DNA from: Zunongwangia sp. HGR-M22
GTDB taxonomy: Bacteria > Bacteroidota > Bacteroidia > Flavobacteriales > Flavobacteriaceae
DNA: 64,000 nt
Direction of reading: 5' to 3'
Assembly: GCF_027594425.1 (NCBI RefSeq)
Contig: NZ_CP115159.1
Coordinates: 3,371,001-3,435,000 of the forward strand
This document shows positions 56,021 to 64,000 of this stretch, in pieces; position 1 is the first letter of the stretch; each line of letters starts with the position of its first letter. The notes below the pieces were generated by a model that ran no database searches, was not told where the DNA came from, and saw only the letters and a list, made by a program, of their open reading frames with translations. The translations under genes were made by a program, and so were the position numbers.

Positions 56021-57595
56021 TTATATGGTATAATGATCTGCTATTTCTTTAAAATCTGAAATTTGCTTGTTAATCCACTGCTCATCCTTACCTGTCTCCT
56101 TTGCCAATAATTTTGCCACTTCAGGAGCACATTCTATAGCCGCTTTAGCATCCATAAATAACATTCGCACTCTTCTTGCTAAAACATCATCTATTGTTCT
56201 TGCCAATTCATGGCGCGCTGCCCAAACAACTTCGGCCTTTAGAAAATCCAATCTTGGATGAAGTTTTTCACCTAAAGTAGGATCTTCATTAACTAGGTTA
56301 TGAACTTGTGGCTGATCACTTCCGTAGATATAAAGATGATTAGTTAAATCTGGATTTTCTTTAGCTCCATGAATTTTTAGATCCATAGTCTTACATTCTT
56401 TCTTCGGAAGTTTCCCTAATGATATCGCTTTATCTACAGTATCCTGCGCCATTCGCCTAAAGGTGGTCCATTTCCCTCCGGTAATGGTAATTAAACCGGT
56501 TTCTGAAACTAAAATTTTATGACTTCTGGAAATCTCTTTTGAACTTTCTGAACCATCTTTTGGTGCAGCAAGAGGTCTTAAACCAGCATAAATACTTCGA
56601 ATATCATCCCGGGTAACTTTTTTCTCTAGGTAATTATTGAAAGTTTTCAATATAAATTCTACTTCCTTATCTAAAGCCTGAGGTTCTAAACAATGCTCTT
56701 CTAAAGGAGTATCGGTTGTTCCTACAATAACCTTATCATGCCATGGCACCGCAAATAATACACGGCCATCATCTGTTTTAGGGATCATAATGGCATCTTC
56801 TCCTGGTAAGAAAGACTTGTCGAATACCAAATGAACTCCCTGACTTGGTTTTACCATATTACGGGCATTTGGATTAGCCATTTTTAAGATATCGTCTGTA
56901 AAAACGCCCGTCGCATTAATTACCGTATCACCTAAAAATTGATGATCTTCGCCAGTCTCCATATCTTTTGCCGCAACTCCTTTAATTACTTTATCTTCAA
57001 TAATCAGATTATTTACTTTAAAATAATTAAGAATCGATGCTCCATGCTCTACACAAGTTTGCGCGACGTTTATAGCTAAACGCGAATCATCAAACTGACC
57101 ATCTTGGTAAACAACCCCACCTCTTAATTTATCCTGCCGTATAGTATTTACACGTTTTAGGGTCTCCTCTTTCTTTATATGCTTAGATTTACCTAAACTC
57201 AATTTACCTGCAAGAAAATCGTAAGCCTTTAAGCCAATAGTGTAATACATACCTTCGTACCACCTATAATTAGGGATTACAAAACTTTGATTTTTCACTA
57301 AATGAGGAGCATTTTTACTTAATAGACCGCGCTCATATAAAGCTTCTTTAACAAGATCAATATTCCCTTGTGCCAAATATCGCACACCACCGTGAACTAA
57401 TTTTGTACTACGGCTAGAAGTACCTTTTGCAAAATCTACCTGCTCTAGCAGCAATGTTTTATATCCTCTAGTAACACTATCTAATGCTACACCAAGGCCT
57501 GTTGCCCCTCCACCTATTACAATCACATCCCATTTCTCTACATCTTTGACCGAATCGACAAGTGTATTTCTAGAATATATATTTTTAGCTGCCAT
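56021..57595 (-). CDS. glpD: Aerobic glycerol-3-phosphate dehydrogenase
   Basis: 524 residues. FAD site GGGATG (28-33) in DVIVIGGGATGLGVALDS, then GTSSRSTKLVHGGVRYL. FAD-dependent oxidation of glycerol 3-phosphate to DHAP with electrons to quinone. First gene of the minus-strand glycerol operon; promoter in the 237-bp spacer shared with glpR. Confidence 0.97.
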   Translation of the reverse strand: MAAKNIYSRNTLVDSVKDVEKWDVIVIGGGATGLGVALDSVTRGYKTLLLEQVDFAKGTSSRSTKLVHGGVRYLAQGNIDLVKEALYERGLLSKNAPHLVKNQSFVIPNYRWYEGMYYTIGLKAYDFLAGKLSLGKSKHIKKEETLKRVNTIRQDKLRGGVVYQDGQFDDSRLAINVAQTCVEHGASILNYFKVNNLIIEDKVIKGVAAKDMETGEDHQFLGDTVINATGVFTDDILKMANPNARNMVKPSQGVHLVFDKSFLPGEDAIMIPKTDDGRVLFAVPWHDKVIVGTTDTPLEEHCLEPQALDKEVEFILKTFNNYLEKKVTRDDIRSIYAGLRPLAAPKDGSESSKEISRSHKILVSETGLITITGGKWTTFRRMAQDTVDKAISLGKLPKKECKTMDLKIHGAKENPDLTNHLYIYGSDQPQVHNLVNEDPTLGEKLHPRLDFLKAEVVWAARHELARTIDDVLARRVRMLFMDAKAAIECAPEVAKLLAKETGKDEQWINKQISDFKEIADHYTI

Positions 57596-57640
57596 AATTA
57601 TGTAACTTCTAATTTTTAGCTAATTTAAAAAAAATGATTT

Positions 57641-57770
57641 AAAACGAAATATTTCGAAACAAAAAAATTAGTTAAAGAAAGCAAACGAAAGTGTTAATGA
57701 TTATCTTTTCAGTCTATATTCTCGTAAAACTTAAGTTAATTAACTTTAACTTTCATTTTATTTCGTTTAT
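57641..57770. promoter_or_regulatory. Candidate GlpR operator region: AAACGAAA-type repeats
   Basis: Three copies of a CGAAA core: CGAAATATTTCG palindrome (57645-57656), AAACGAAAG (57683-57691) and TTTCGTTTA inverted (57761-57769). The perfect palindrome AAGTTAATTAACTT (57733-57746) lies between. The spacer separates glpD from glpR, as expected for a DeoR-type regulator. Confidence 0.45.
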
Positions 57771-57799
57771 TATTAAATAGTACAGAAAATCGATTTTTA

Positions 57800-57807
57800 T
57801 ATATTTG
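57800..57807 (+). promoter_or_regulatory. TAnnTTTG promoter element for glpR
   Basis: TATATTTG, 25 nt upstream of the ATG at 57833. Confidence 0.5.
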
Positions 57808-57832
57808 CTAGGCTTTATTTATTTTGAATATC

Positions 57833-58585
57833 ATGAAGAGACACCAGTTAATTCTTGAAAAATTACAGCAAGAACAGCACATTGAAGTTTCAGAACTTTG
57901 CGAAGAACTGGGTGTATCTGCCGTGACTATACGAAAAGATCTTAAACTGCTTGAAGATAAAGGCCTTTTGCACCGCACCCACGGCGGTGCTTCTTTAGAA
58001 AATCCATACATCAATGATCGCCCGGTAAATGAGAAAGAAAAAATTTCTGTCTCTCAAAAAGATGATATTGCTAAAAAAGCTGCAAGCTTAATTAAAGATA
58101 ACGATTCAATTATGATTGCCTCTGGCACAACTGTGCAGCAACTGGCAAAATCTATTACTAATAAAGGGGCATTAAACGTGATTACATCATCTTTAAATGT
58201 GGCTTTAGAATTGTTGAATCATCAAAACATTCAGGTAATTCAACTTGGTGGAAATTTGAGGCATAGTTCATCTTCAGTGACCGGCCATTATGCTGAACAT
58301 ATTCTAGATCACATTTCGTGTAACCAACTATTTCTTGGGGTTGATGGTATAGATTTAGAATATGGATGCACTACCACAAGCTTAGAAGAAGCATTATTAA
58401 ATCAAAAAATGATTGAAGCATCGCAACGCACCATAATCCTGGCAGATTCATCTAAATTCGGCAAAAAAAGTTTTGGGAGAATTTGCAGTTTAGAGCAGGT
58501 AGATCATATTATTACAGATAAAGGTATTTCTACTAGTCTTTCAAAAAAAATAAAAGATCTTGGTATTAAGCTAAGCATCGTTTAA
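57833..58585 (+). CDS. glpR: DeoR/GlpR-family transcriptional repressor
   Basis: 250 residues from ATG 57833; an in-frame TTG at 57824 would add three residues. N-terminal HTH (about 18-50; HIEVSELCEELGVSAVTIRKDLKLLEDKGLLHRTHGGA) then the DeoR sugar-phosphate-binding domain (IMIASGTTVQQLAKSI, LGVDGIDLEYGCTT, LADSSKFGKKSFG). Typically binds glycerol 3-phosphate and releases operators. Divergent from glpD. Confidence 0.92.
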   Translation: MKRHQLILEKLQQEQHIEVSELCEELGVSAVTIRKDLKLLEDKGLLHRTHGGASLENPYINDRPVNEKEKISVSQKDDIAKKAASLIKDNDSIMIASGTTVQQLAKSITNKGALNVITSSLNVALELLNHQNIQVIQLGGNLRHSSSSVTGHYAEHILDHISCNQLFLGVDGIDLEYGCTTTSLEEALLNQKMIEASQRTIILADSSKFGKKSFGRICSLEQVDHIITDKGISTSLSKKIKDLGIKLSIV

Positions 58586-58728
58586 AATCTATTAACTCAC
58601 TTATTTCCTTAATTACCAAAACCTCACACTTAAGCTTCTTTTTAATTCTCTTTTTGACTTTTCTAATTTTAACTAAACGCTAATATTAATTTAAAAAGTT
58701 CAGGATATAGAATTAAAACAGTAATTTA

Positions 58729-58821
58729 ATGCCACGAATGTATAGAGATCTTCTTAAGAAATATGAAGATTTTTCATTTAGATGGCTAACTACCTTCTAC
58801 AACACTAACCAATTATTTTAA
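58729..58821 (+). CDS. Possible 30-codon leader peptide upstream of glgB
   Basis: ATG 58729 to TAA 58821, ending 6 nt before the glgB ATG. Product begins MPRMYRDLLKKYEDFSF and is aromatic and basic. Too short to trust on sequence alone; a leader peptide or a chance ORF. Confidence 0.25.
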   Translation: MPRMYRDLLKKYEDFSFRWLTTFYNTNQLF

Positions 58822-58827
58822 GCTTTT

Positions 58828-60735
58828 ATGAAGCAGGATGTACAGCTATATTCTTTATTTACAGATTTTGACATTTCATTATTTAAGGCAGGAAAACATT
58901 ATCGAATTTATGAAAAACTTGGATCACATATTTTAGAAATTAATGGTGTTAGAGGAACCTATTTTGCGGTGTGGGCACCTACGGCTAAAAGCGTTTCTGT
59001 AGTTGGAGATTTTAATTATTGGACAGAGAACGAACATCCTCTATTTGTGCGCTGGGACAGTAGCGGTATTTGGGAAGGATTTATACCAGGAGTTGGGAAA
59101 GGCTGTAAATACAAATATAAAATCAATAGTTCAATTGGCAATATTGTAACTGAGAAAGCAGATCCTTATGCCCGTAAAAGTGAACATCCACCGGCTACCG
59201 CATCGATAGTTTGGGAGGATGAGTATTCCTGGAAAGATAAAAAATGGCTTAACACCCGTTCAAAAAAAAATGCGCTAGATCAACCAATTTCGGTTTATGA
59301 AATTCATCTTGCAAGCTGGAAACGTAAATACGAGGAAAACCGCTCGTTGAGTTATGTAGAAATGGCCGATGAGTTGGTTAATTATGTTAATGATCTAGGT
59401 TATACACATGTAGAATTTATGCCGGTTATGGAGTATCCTTACGATCCTTCGTGGGGATATCAGGTAACAGGATATTATGCTCCCACTTCAAGATTTGGCA
59501 ATCCAGACGAGTTTAAACTTTTAGTAGATGCTTTCCACCGAAAAAATATCGCCGTGATCATGGATTGGGTGCCATCTCATTTTCCTGAAGATAAACATGG
59601 TTTAGGTAGATTTGATGGATCACACCTTTACGAACATCCAGATTATAAAAAAGGATATCACCCCGATTGGAAAAGTCTTATATTCAATTATGGACGTAAC
59701 GAAGTGCGATCTTTCTTAATTAGTAATGCTATTTTTTGGATCGAGCAATATCATATTGACGGTTTAAGAGTTGATGCCGTCGCTTCTATGCTTTATTTGG
59801 ATTATTCTCGTGAAGAAGGCGGATGGGATGCTAATATTTTTGGTGGAAATGAGAATCTGGAGGCCATATCATTTCTAAAAGATTTGAATATGGAAATCTA
59901 CCAGAGTTTTGATGGCGTACAAACTATTGCTGAAGAATCCACAGCGTATCCAGGTGTTTCTAAACCTATTTACCTTGGCGGTTTAGGTTTTGGTATGAAA
60001 TGGATGATGGGCTGGATGCACGACACCTTAGAGTATTTCAAAAAAGATAGTATTTACCGCCAACATCATCAGAACGACATTAGTTTTAGTTTAACCTATG
60101 CGTTTACAGAAAATTTCACCCTTCCTTTAAGCCACGATGAAGTGGTTTATGGTAAAAAGTCACTACTTGGTAGAATGCCGGGTGATGAGTGGCAGTGTTT
60201 TGCAAACCTCAGGTTAATGCATGCCTACATGTATTCACATCCGGGAAATAAATTATTATTTATGGGTGGTGAAATTGCGCAGTATGGTGAATGGAATTAC
60301 AATAGCAGTTTAGACTGGAATTTATTGGATTATCCTTTTCATAAAGGAATTCATAGTCTAATAAAAGACCTCAACAAAACCTACAAAAAATACCCTGCAC
60401 TTTACGAAAAGCAATTTTCCCCTGAGGGTTTTGAATGGATCTCTTACGATGATAATCAAAACTCAATTTTATCCTATTTAAGAAAAGGAAAAGAAGAAAA
60501 AGACGATCTAGTGATTGTCTGCAATTTCACACCAAATGTTTTAAATAACTATCGCATAGGTGTTCCCAGATCGGGAAAATTAAAAGAAATTCTAAATACA
60601 GACGATTCAAAATACGAAGGTTCTGGTGTAAAAAATAAAATTATAAAAATTGATAATCAGGCATTTCATGGGAGAGATTATTCTGCAGCTTTAACAATAC
60701 CACCGTTAGCTTCGGTATTTTTTAGTTTCAATTAG
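58828..60735 (+). CDS. glgB: 1,4-alpha-glucan branching enzyme
   Basis: 635 residues, a GH13_9 enzyme. CBM48-type N-terminal domain (about 40-120; GTYFAVWAPTAKSVSVVGDFNYW), then catalytic regions DGLRVDAVASMLYLDY (nucleophile Asp), IAEESTA (acid Glu) and LPLSHDEVVYG. Introduces alpha-1,6 branches into glycogen. glgA and glgC are not in the window. 31 bp before the GH31 gene. Confidence 0.95.
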   Translation: MKQDVQLYSLFTDFDISLFKAGKHYRIYEKLGSHILEINGVRGTYFAVWAPTAKSVSVVGDFNYWTENEHPLFVRWDSSGIWEGFIPGVGKGCKYKYKINSSIGNIVTEKADPYARKSEHPPATASIVWEDEYSWKDKKWLNTRSKKNALDQPISVYEIHLASWKRKYEENRSLSYVEMADELVNYVNDLGYTHVEFMPVMEYPYDPSWGYQVTGYYAPTSRFGNPDEFKLLVDAFHRKNIAVIMDWVPSHFPEDKHGLGRFDGSHLYEHPDYKKGYHPDWKSLIFNYGRNEVRSFLISNAIFWIEQYHIDGLRVDAVASMLYLDYSREEGGWDANIFGGNENLEAISFLKDLNMEIYQSFDGVQTIAEESTAYPGVSKPIYLGGLGFGMKWMMGWMHDTLEYFKKDSIYRQHHQNDISFSLTYAFTENFTLPLSHDEVVYGKKSLLGRMPGDEWQCFANLRLMHAYMYSHPGNKLLFMGGEIAQYGEWNYNSSLDWNLLDYPFHKGIHSLIKDLNKTYKKYPALYEKQFSPEGFEWISYDDNQNSILSYLRKGKEEKDDLVIVCNFTPNVLNNYRIGVPRSGKLKEILNTDDSKYEGSGVKNKIIKIDNQAFHGRDYSAALTIPPLASVFFSFN

Positions 60736-60766
60736 CCATCTCAAAATGTTACTTAATAATTAGAAT

Positions 60767-63169
60767 ATGATTACAAATACAGAATTAGAAAAGAAAGGAA
60801 ACCTTTTCCCCTCAAAATTGGTTTCTTATGAGCAAAACGGAGATTCTATTTTGTTTCTTTCAGAAAACGGTGTACATCTTATAGTAACTGTACTACGAGA
60901 TAGCATGCTAAGATTTAGGTATGCAACCCATGGAGTGTTTGAAAATGATTTCTCGTACGCCATAGATAACGATCATTCTCACGGATATTCAGTATTAGAA
61001 ATTATCGAAGATGAAACCGCTATTTGGATCGTTACCGAACAGATTAAATGTAGAATTAACAGAAGCGACCTAAAAACGGCCATGTTCGATATCGAAGATG
61101 AATTGATTCTTCAGGATGAACTTGGATTTCATTGGGAAGAAAGTTTCGAGTTCGGCGGTAATTATGTGAAAATGAGCAAAAGCACAGTAGAAGGAGAAAA
61201 TTTTTACGGCCTGGGCGACAAACCAACACACTTCAACCTAAAAGGAAAAAGAATAAGCAACTGGAATACCGATCAATATGCTTTTGGGAGAGATTTACCA
61301 GAATTATATAAATCCATTCCATTTTATATAGGTCTTCATCATGCTAAATCCTACGGTATATTTTTCGATAATACTTTTAAAACGCACTTTGATTTTTGCC
61401 ATGAGCGACGCCACGTTACAAGTTTTTGGGCAGATGGTGGGGAGATGAACTACTACTTTATTTACGGCCCTAAGATTGCTGAAGTTGTTACCAAATACAC
61501 TAATCTTACCGGGAGACCAGAATTACCACCAATGTGGGCTTTAGGATATCACCAAAGCAAATGGAGTTATTATCCAGAAGCAAAAGTAAAAGAATTGGCA
61601 GCTAGTTTTAGAGAAAATAAATTCCCTTGTGATGCGCTTTATCTAGACATCGATTATATGGATGGCTTTAGATGCTTCACCTGGAATAAAGACTATTTCC
61701 CAGAGCCTAAACGAATGGTTGAAGAATTAGAAGAAGACGGCTTTAAAACAGTAGCAATCATAGACCCTGGTATAAAAATAGACAATACTTACGAAATTTT
61801 TACCGATGGACTAGAAAAAGATTACTTCTGTAAACGGGCAGACGGTCCTTATATGCGTGGGAAAGTCTGGCCAGGAAATTGTGTTTTTCCAGATTTCACA
61901 AATCCAGAAGTTAGAGAATGGTGGGCAGATCATTACAAAACTTTAATTGCCGAAATAGGTGTGAAAGGTGTTTGGAACGACATGAACGAGCCAGCGGTTA
62001 TGGAAGTACCCGGAAAAACTTTCCCTTTAGATGTTCGTCACGATTACGACGGAAACAGATGTAGCCACCGTAAAGCACACAATATTTATGGGATGCAAAT
62101 GGCCAGAGCTACCTATGAAGGAGTTAAAAAATATATTTTCCCTAAAAGACCTTTCACAATAACACGCGCCAGCTACTCGGGTGGGCAACGTTACAGTTCC
62201 ACCTGGACGGGAGATAACGTAGCCACCTGGGAACATTTGTGGTTGGGAAATGTTCAGATTCAACGCCTTGGAATGAGTGGATTTAGTTTTGCGGGTACCG
62301 ATATTGGTGGGTTTGCAGATCAGCCAACAGGAGAGTTATTTACAAGATGGATTCAGCTTGGTGTTTTTCATCCATTTTGCCGCGTGCACTCTTCGGGAGA
62401 TCATGGAGAACAGGAACCTTGGTATTTTGGCGAAGAGGTATTGAATATAACCCGTAAATTCGTAGAATTACGATACCAGTTACTTCCCTATTTATATACT
62501 GCTTTTTACCAATATTGTGAAGATAATATCCCAATACTTAAGCCATTAGTTTATTTTGACCAAGAAGATATACAAACACATTACCGCTCTGATGAATTTA
62601 TCTTCGGAAATCATTTTCTAGTGTGCCCAATACAAGAACCAAATGTACAGGGAAGAAGAATGTATATTCCCAGAGGACGTTGGTATAACTTCTGGAACGA
62701 TGCTGTAATAGAAGGTGGAAAAGAACTTTGGGTAGACGCTCCTTTAGATAGCATGCCAATATTTGTAAGAGAAGGTGCCATTATCCCCAAATATCCTGTT
62801 CAACAATATGTAGATGAAATACAAATTGAAGAACTTCGCTTAGACGTTTATTACAAAGAGGGAAAACAAAATTCTATTTATTACGAAGATGATCATGATG
62901 GTTACGACTATAAGATGGGTCTTTTTAATCTTAGAACTTTTAAACTTACCGGAAAAGAAAAAGAGATCATTATTCAGCAACACGTTGCCGGCACTTACAA
63001 ATCGAGTTTAAAAACCATGAAAATCTGTTTACATGGCTTACCATTCGACATCAAATCGGCGAGTGTAAATAATGAAGATGTTACATTAGAAAGTATAGGT
63101 TACAATAAAGCAGAAAATTTTATTGTTTTAAACGAAAACTTTACAGATTTACGCCTGGTAAGCGAATAG
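60767..63169 (+). CDS. Glycoside hydrolase family 31 alpha-glucosidase, probably cytoplasmic
   Basis: 800 residues, no signal peptide seen. N-terminal beta domain, (beta/alpha)8 barrel with ALYLDIDYMDGFRCFTWN (substrate-site aspartate), nucleophile Asp in GVWNDMNEPAV, acid/base Asp in STWTGDNVATWEHL, and the HPFCRVHSSGDHGEQEPW strand. C-terminal beta domains follow. Hydrolyses alpha-glucosidic links; exact substrate not decided. Shares a probable transcript with glgB. Confidence 0.94.
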   Translation: MITNTELEKKGNLFPSKLVSYEQNGDSILFLSENGVHLIVTVLRDSMLRFRYATHGVFENDFSYAIDNDHSHGYSVLEIIEDETAIWIVTEQIKCRINRSDLKTAMFDIEDELILQDELGFHWEESFEFGGNYVKMSKSTVEGENFYGLGDKPTHFNLKGKRISNWNTDQYAFGRDLPELYKSIPFYIGLHHAKSYGIFFDNTFKTHFDFCHERRHVTSFWADGGEMNYYFIYGPKIAEVVTKYTNLTGRPELPPMWALGYHQSKWSYYPEAKVKELAASFRENKFPCDALYLDIDYMDGFRCFTWNKDYFPEPKRMVEELEEDGFKTVAIIDPGIKIDNTYEIFTDGLEKDYFCKRADGPYMRGKVWPGNCVFPDFTNPEVREWWADHYKTLIAEIGVKGVWNDMNEPAVMEVPGKTFPLDVRHDYDGNRCSHRKAHNIYGMQMARATYEGVKKYIFPKRPFTITRASYSGGQRYSSTWTGDNVATWEHLWLGNVQIQRLGMSGFSFAGTDIGGFADQPTGELFTRWIQLGVFHPFCRVHSSGDHGEQEPWYFGEEVLNITRKFVELRYQLLPYLYTAFYQYCEDNIPILKPLVYFDQEDIQTHYRSDEFIFGNHFLVCPIQEPNVQGRRMYIPRGRWYNFWNDAVIEGGKELWVDAPLDSMPIFVREGAIIPKYPVQQYVDEIQIEELRLDVYYKEGKQNSIYYEDDHDGYDYKMGLFNLRTFKLTGKEKEIIIQQHVAGTYKSSLKTMKICLHGLPFDIKSASVNNEDVTLESIGYNKAENFIVLNENFTDLRLVSE

Positions 63170-63202
63170 AAAAAAGAATATTTTTTACTGAATCAAAAAA
63201 AG

Positions 63203-63242
63203 AAAACGGATTGGCTTGACCTAGTCCCCACCAATCCGTTTT
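63203..63242. terminator. Terminator after the GH31 gene
   Basis: AAAACGGATTGG (63203-63214) pairs with CCAATCCGTTTT (63231-63242), with A-run before and T-run after. Confidence 0.9.
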
Positions 63243-63292
63243 TCTTAACCAAATTAAACTCACTTTGTTCAGGGCAAAAAAGTGTCTCTTCG

Positions 63293-63649
63293 CTACTCCT
63301 CTACTAAGAAATGATATTGCAAATCGTAGGGCGACTGGCTCATTAACTCTATAAAGAAGGTTTGCTTATTTTTAAATCTATTTTCAGCAAATTGTTCTAT
63401 TGATCGAGTACATATTGAGATTGCTTCATGTTCAGAAACTTCAAATTTTTTACGCGTTTTAGGATCTATAAAAGCTTTTATTATTTTATGATTATACGCT
63501 AATTCTGGTTTCGTTTCTGGATTTTTAGCTCTCGCATATGTTCCTTGCATATTTTCAGCTTCACAGCAGTTTACAAACTGTTTATTTCTGTATAGCTCGA
63601 TGTTCACATCGATCATTTCTCCGTTTGTATTTTCAACTGCTATATTCAT
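63293..63649 (-). CDS. Small protein of unknown function
   Basis: 118 residues, cytoplasmic, no family recognised. Contains a CC pair (VNCCEAEN, about 27-34) and a C-terminal mixed helix/strand region (AISICTRSIEQFAENRFKNKQTFFIEL). Convergent with the GH31 gene. Codon use looks like its neighbours, so it is likely real. No signal peptide. Confidence 0.6.
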   Translation of the reverse strand: MNIAVENTNGEMIDVNIELYRNKQFVNCCEAENMQGTYARAKNPETKPELAYNHKIIKAFIDPKTRKKFEVSEHEAISICTRSIEQFAENRFKNKQTFFIELMSQSPYDLQYHFLVEE

Positions 63650-63820
63650 AATTCCTCTTATCTACACCCTAAAATTAGACTGAAAAAGAAGAATAGATAG
63701 AACTCTTCGATGTACTACTTTTCTTCTATCGATGAATGGTAGACATAAAAAGTTGGTAGGAATTAATCGAAACTATCATTTCCGTTGAAATTGTTATTTT
63801 TACGCTCTAATTTTCACAAG

Positions 63821-64000
63821 ATGTCTAAAGGCTTTATTGCAGAAGGAGAAAAATATATACAAGAAGAGAGTTTTATTGAAGCAGTGACTATCGACTGTGT
63901 GGTATTTGGCTTCAATGAAGGTAAGATGGAAGTTCTTCTGGTAAAGCATGCCGAAGGAATTAGTAAAGATAAATGGGGTTTACCAGGCGGATGGATTACC
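63821..64000 (+). CDS. Nudix hydrolase (N-terminal part, cut by window end)
   Basis: 60 residues visible from ATG 63821. Begins MSKGFIAEGEKYIQEESFIE, then VTIDCVVFGFNEGKMEVLLVKHAEG and WGLPGGWIT, the opening strand and GG turn of a Nudix fold. The catalytic Nudix box lies beyond the window. The opening resembles NrtR-type Nudix-HTH regulators of sugar or NAD metabolism, but this cannot be settled from 60 residues. Confidence 0.8.
   Translation, partial: MSKGFIAEGEKYIQEESFIEAVTIDCVVFGFNEGKMEVLLVKHAEGISKDKWGLPGGWIT

Noticed and set aside
1-64000. CRISPR array, prophage, secondary metabolite cluster or toxin-antitoxin pair
   Set aside because: No regularly spaced long repeats, no structural phage genes, no PKS/NRPS or terpene genes, and no convincing TA gene pair found.

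Overview
The window reads as chromosomal DNA of a marine member of the Flavobacteriaceae (Bacteroidota), close to Gramella or Zunongwangia. The evidence is an AT-rich sequence, almost no Shine-Dalgarno sites, TAnnTTTG-type promoter elements, GSCFA, DUF4230, DUF5522 and DUF2797 proteins, a FolK-deoxynucleoside kinase fusion, a tricorn-type S41 protease, and SusC/carboxypeptidase-regulatory style outer-membrane proteins. The genus is inference. Most of the window is core genome; the only clear mobile-DNA signature is at the left edge.

Layout. 1-1.8 kb: right end of an integrative element (a cut-off ORF and a tyrosine recombinase) abutting the 3' end of tRNA-Leu(UAA), followed by tRNA-Gly(GCC). 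2-12.5 kb, all minus strand: mutS, a degenerate twin-ABC protein with an esterase, an ABC exporter, and a tricorn-like protease. 12.7-20.4 kb: SpoU methyltransferase, a repeat-rich gap, FolK-dNK fusion, queuosine-precursor transporter, AsmA-like protein, acetyltransferase, DUF2797. 20.5-29.9 kb: GH3-family enzyme, an FtsH-ectodomain-like small membrane protein, a minus-strand run (HEKIH protein, PLP desulfhydrase/deaminase, LysM glucosaminidase, hemL), and a long aromatic amino acid hydroxylase. 30-43.9 kb: GSCFA protein, alaS, an M23-MerR-LemA-TPM-TPM gene string, an outer-membrane barrel protein, and the GTPases der and era around a Na+/H+ antiporter. 44-52.7 kb: SulP transporter, carboxypeptidase-regulatory protein, a large conserved protein of unknown function, M1 peptidase, a second SpoU enzyme, and a gpx-ohrR pair.

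52.9-64 kb is the clearest functional block. A divergent glycerol regulon (glpD-glpK-glpF plus a small outer-membrane protein, with a DeoR-type GlpR facing away) is followed by glgB and a GH31 alpha-glucosidase on the plus strand, then a Nudix protein cut by the window end. Together they import glycerol, phosphorylate it, oxidise it to DHAP, and branch or trim alpha-glucans.

I see no CRISPR array, phage cluster, biosynthetic cluster or obvious defence island. The most unusual signals are in non-coding DNA: heptamer-period repeat tracts that begin at or run through stop codons, REP-like hairpins with different stems but a shared CTTGA loop, and a three-hairpin structured region at about 30.04-30.15 kb that may be an RNA. 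Among proteins, the FtsH-ectodomain-like protein, the twin-ABC protein with one intact composite ATP site, and the 478-residue orphan family deserve attention.
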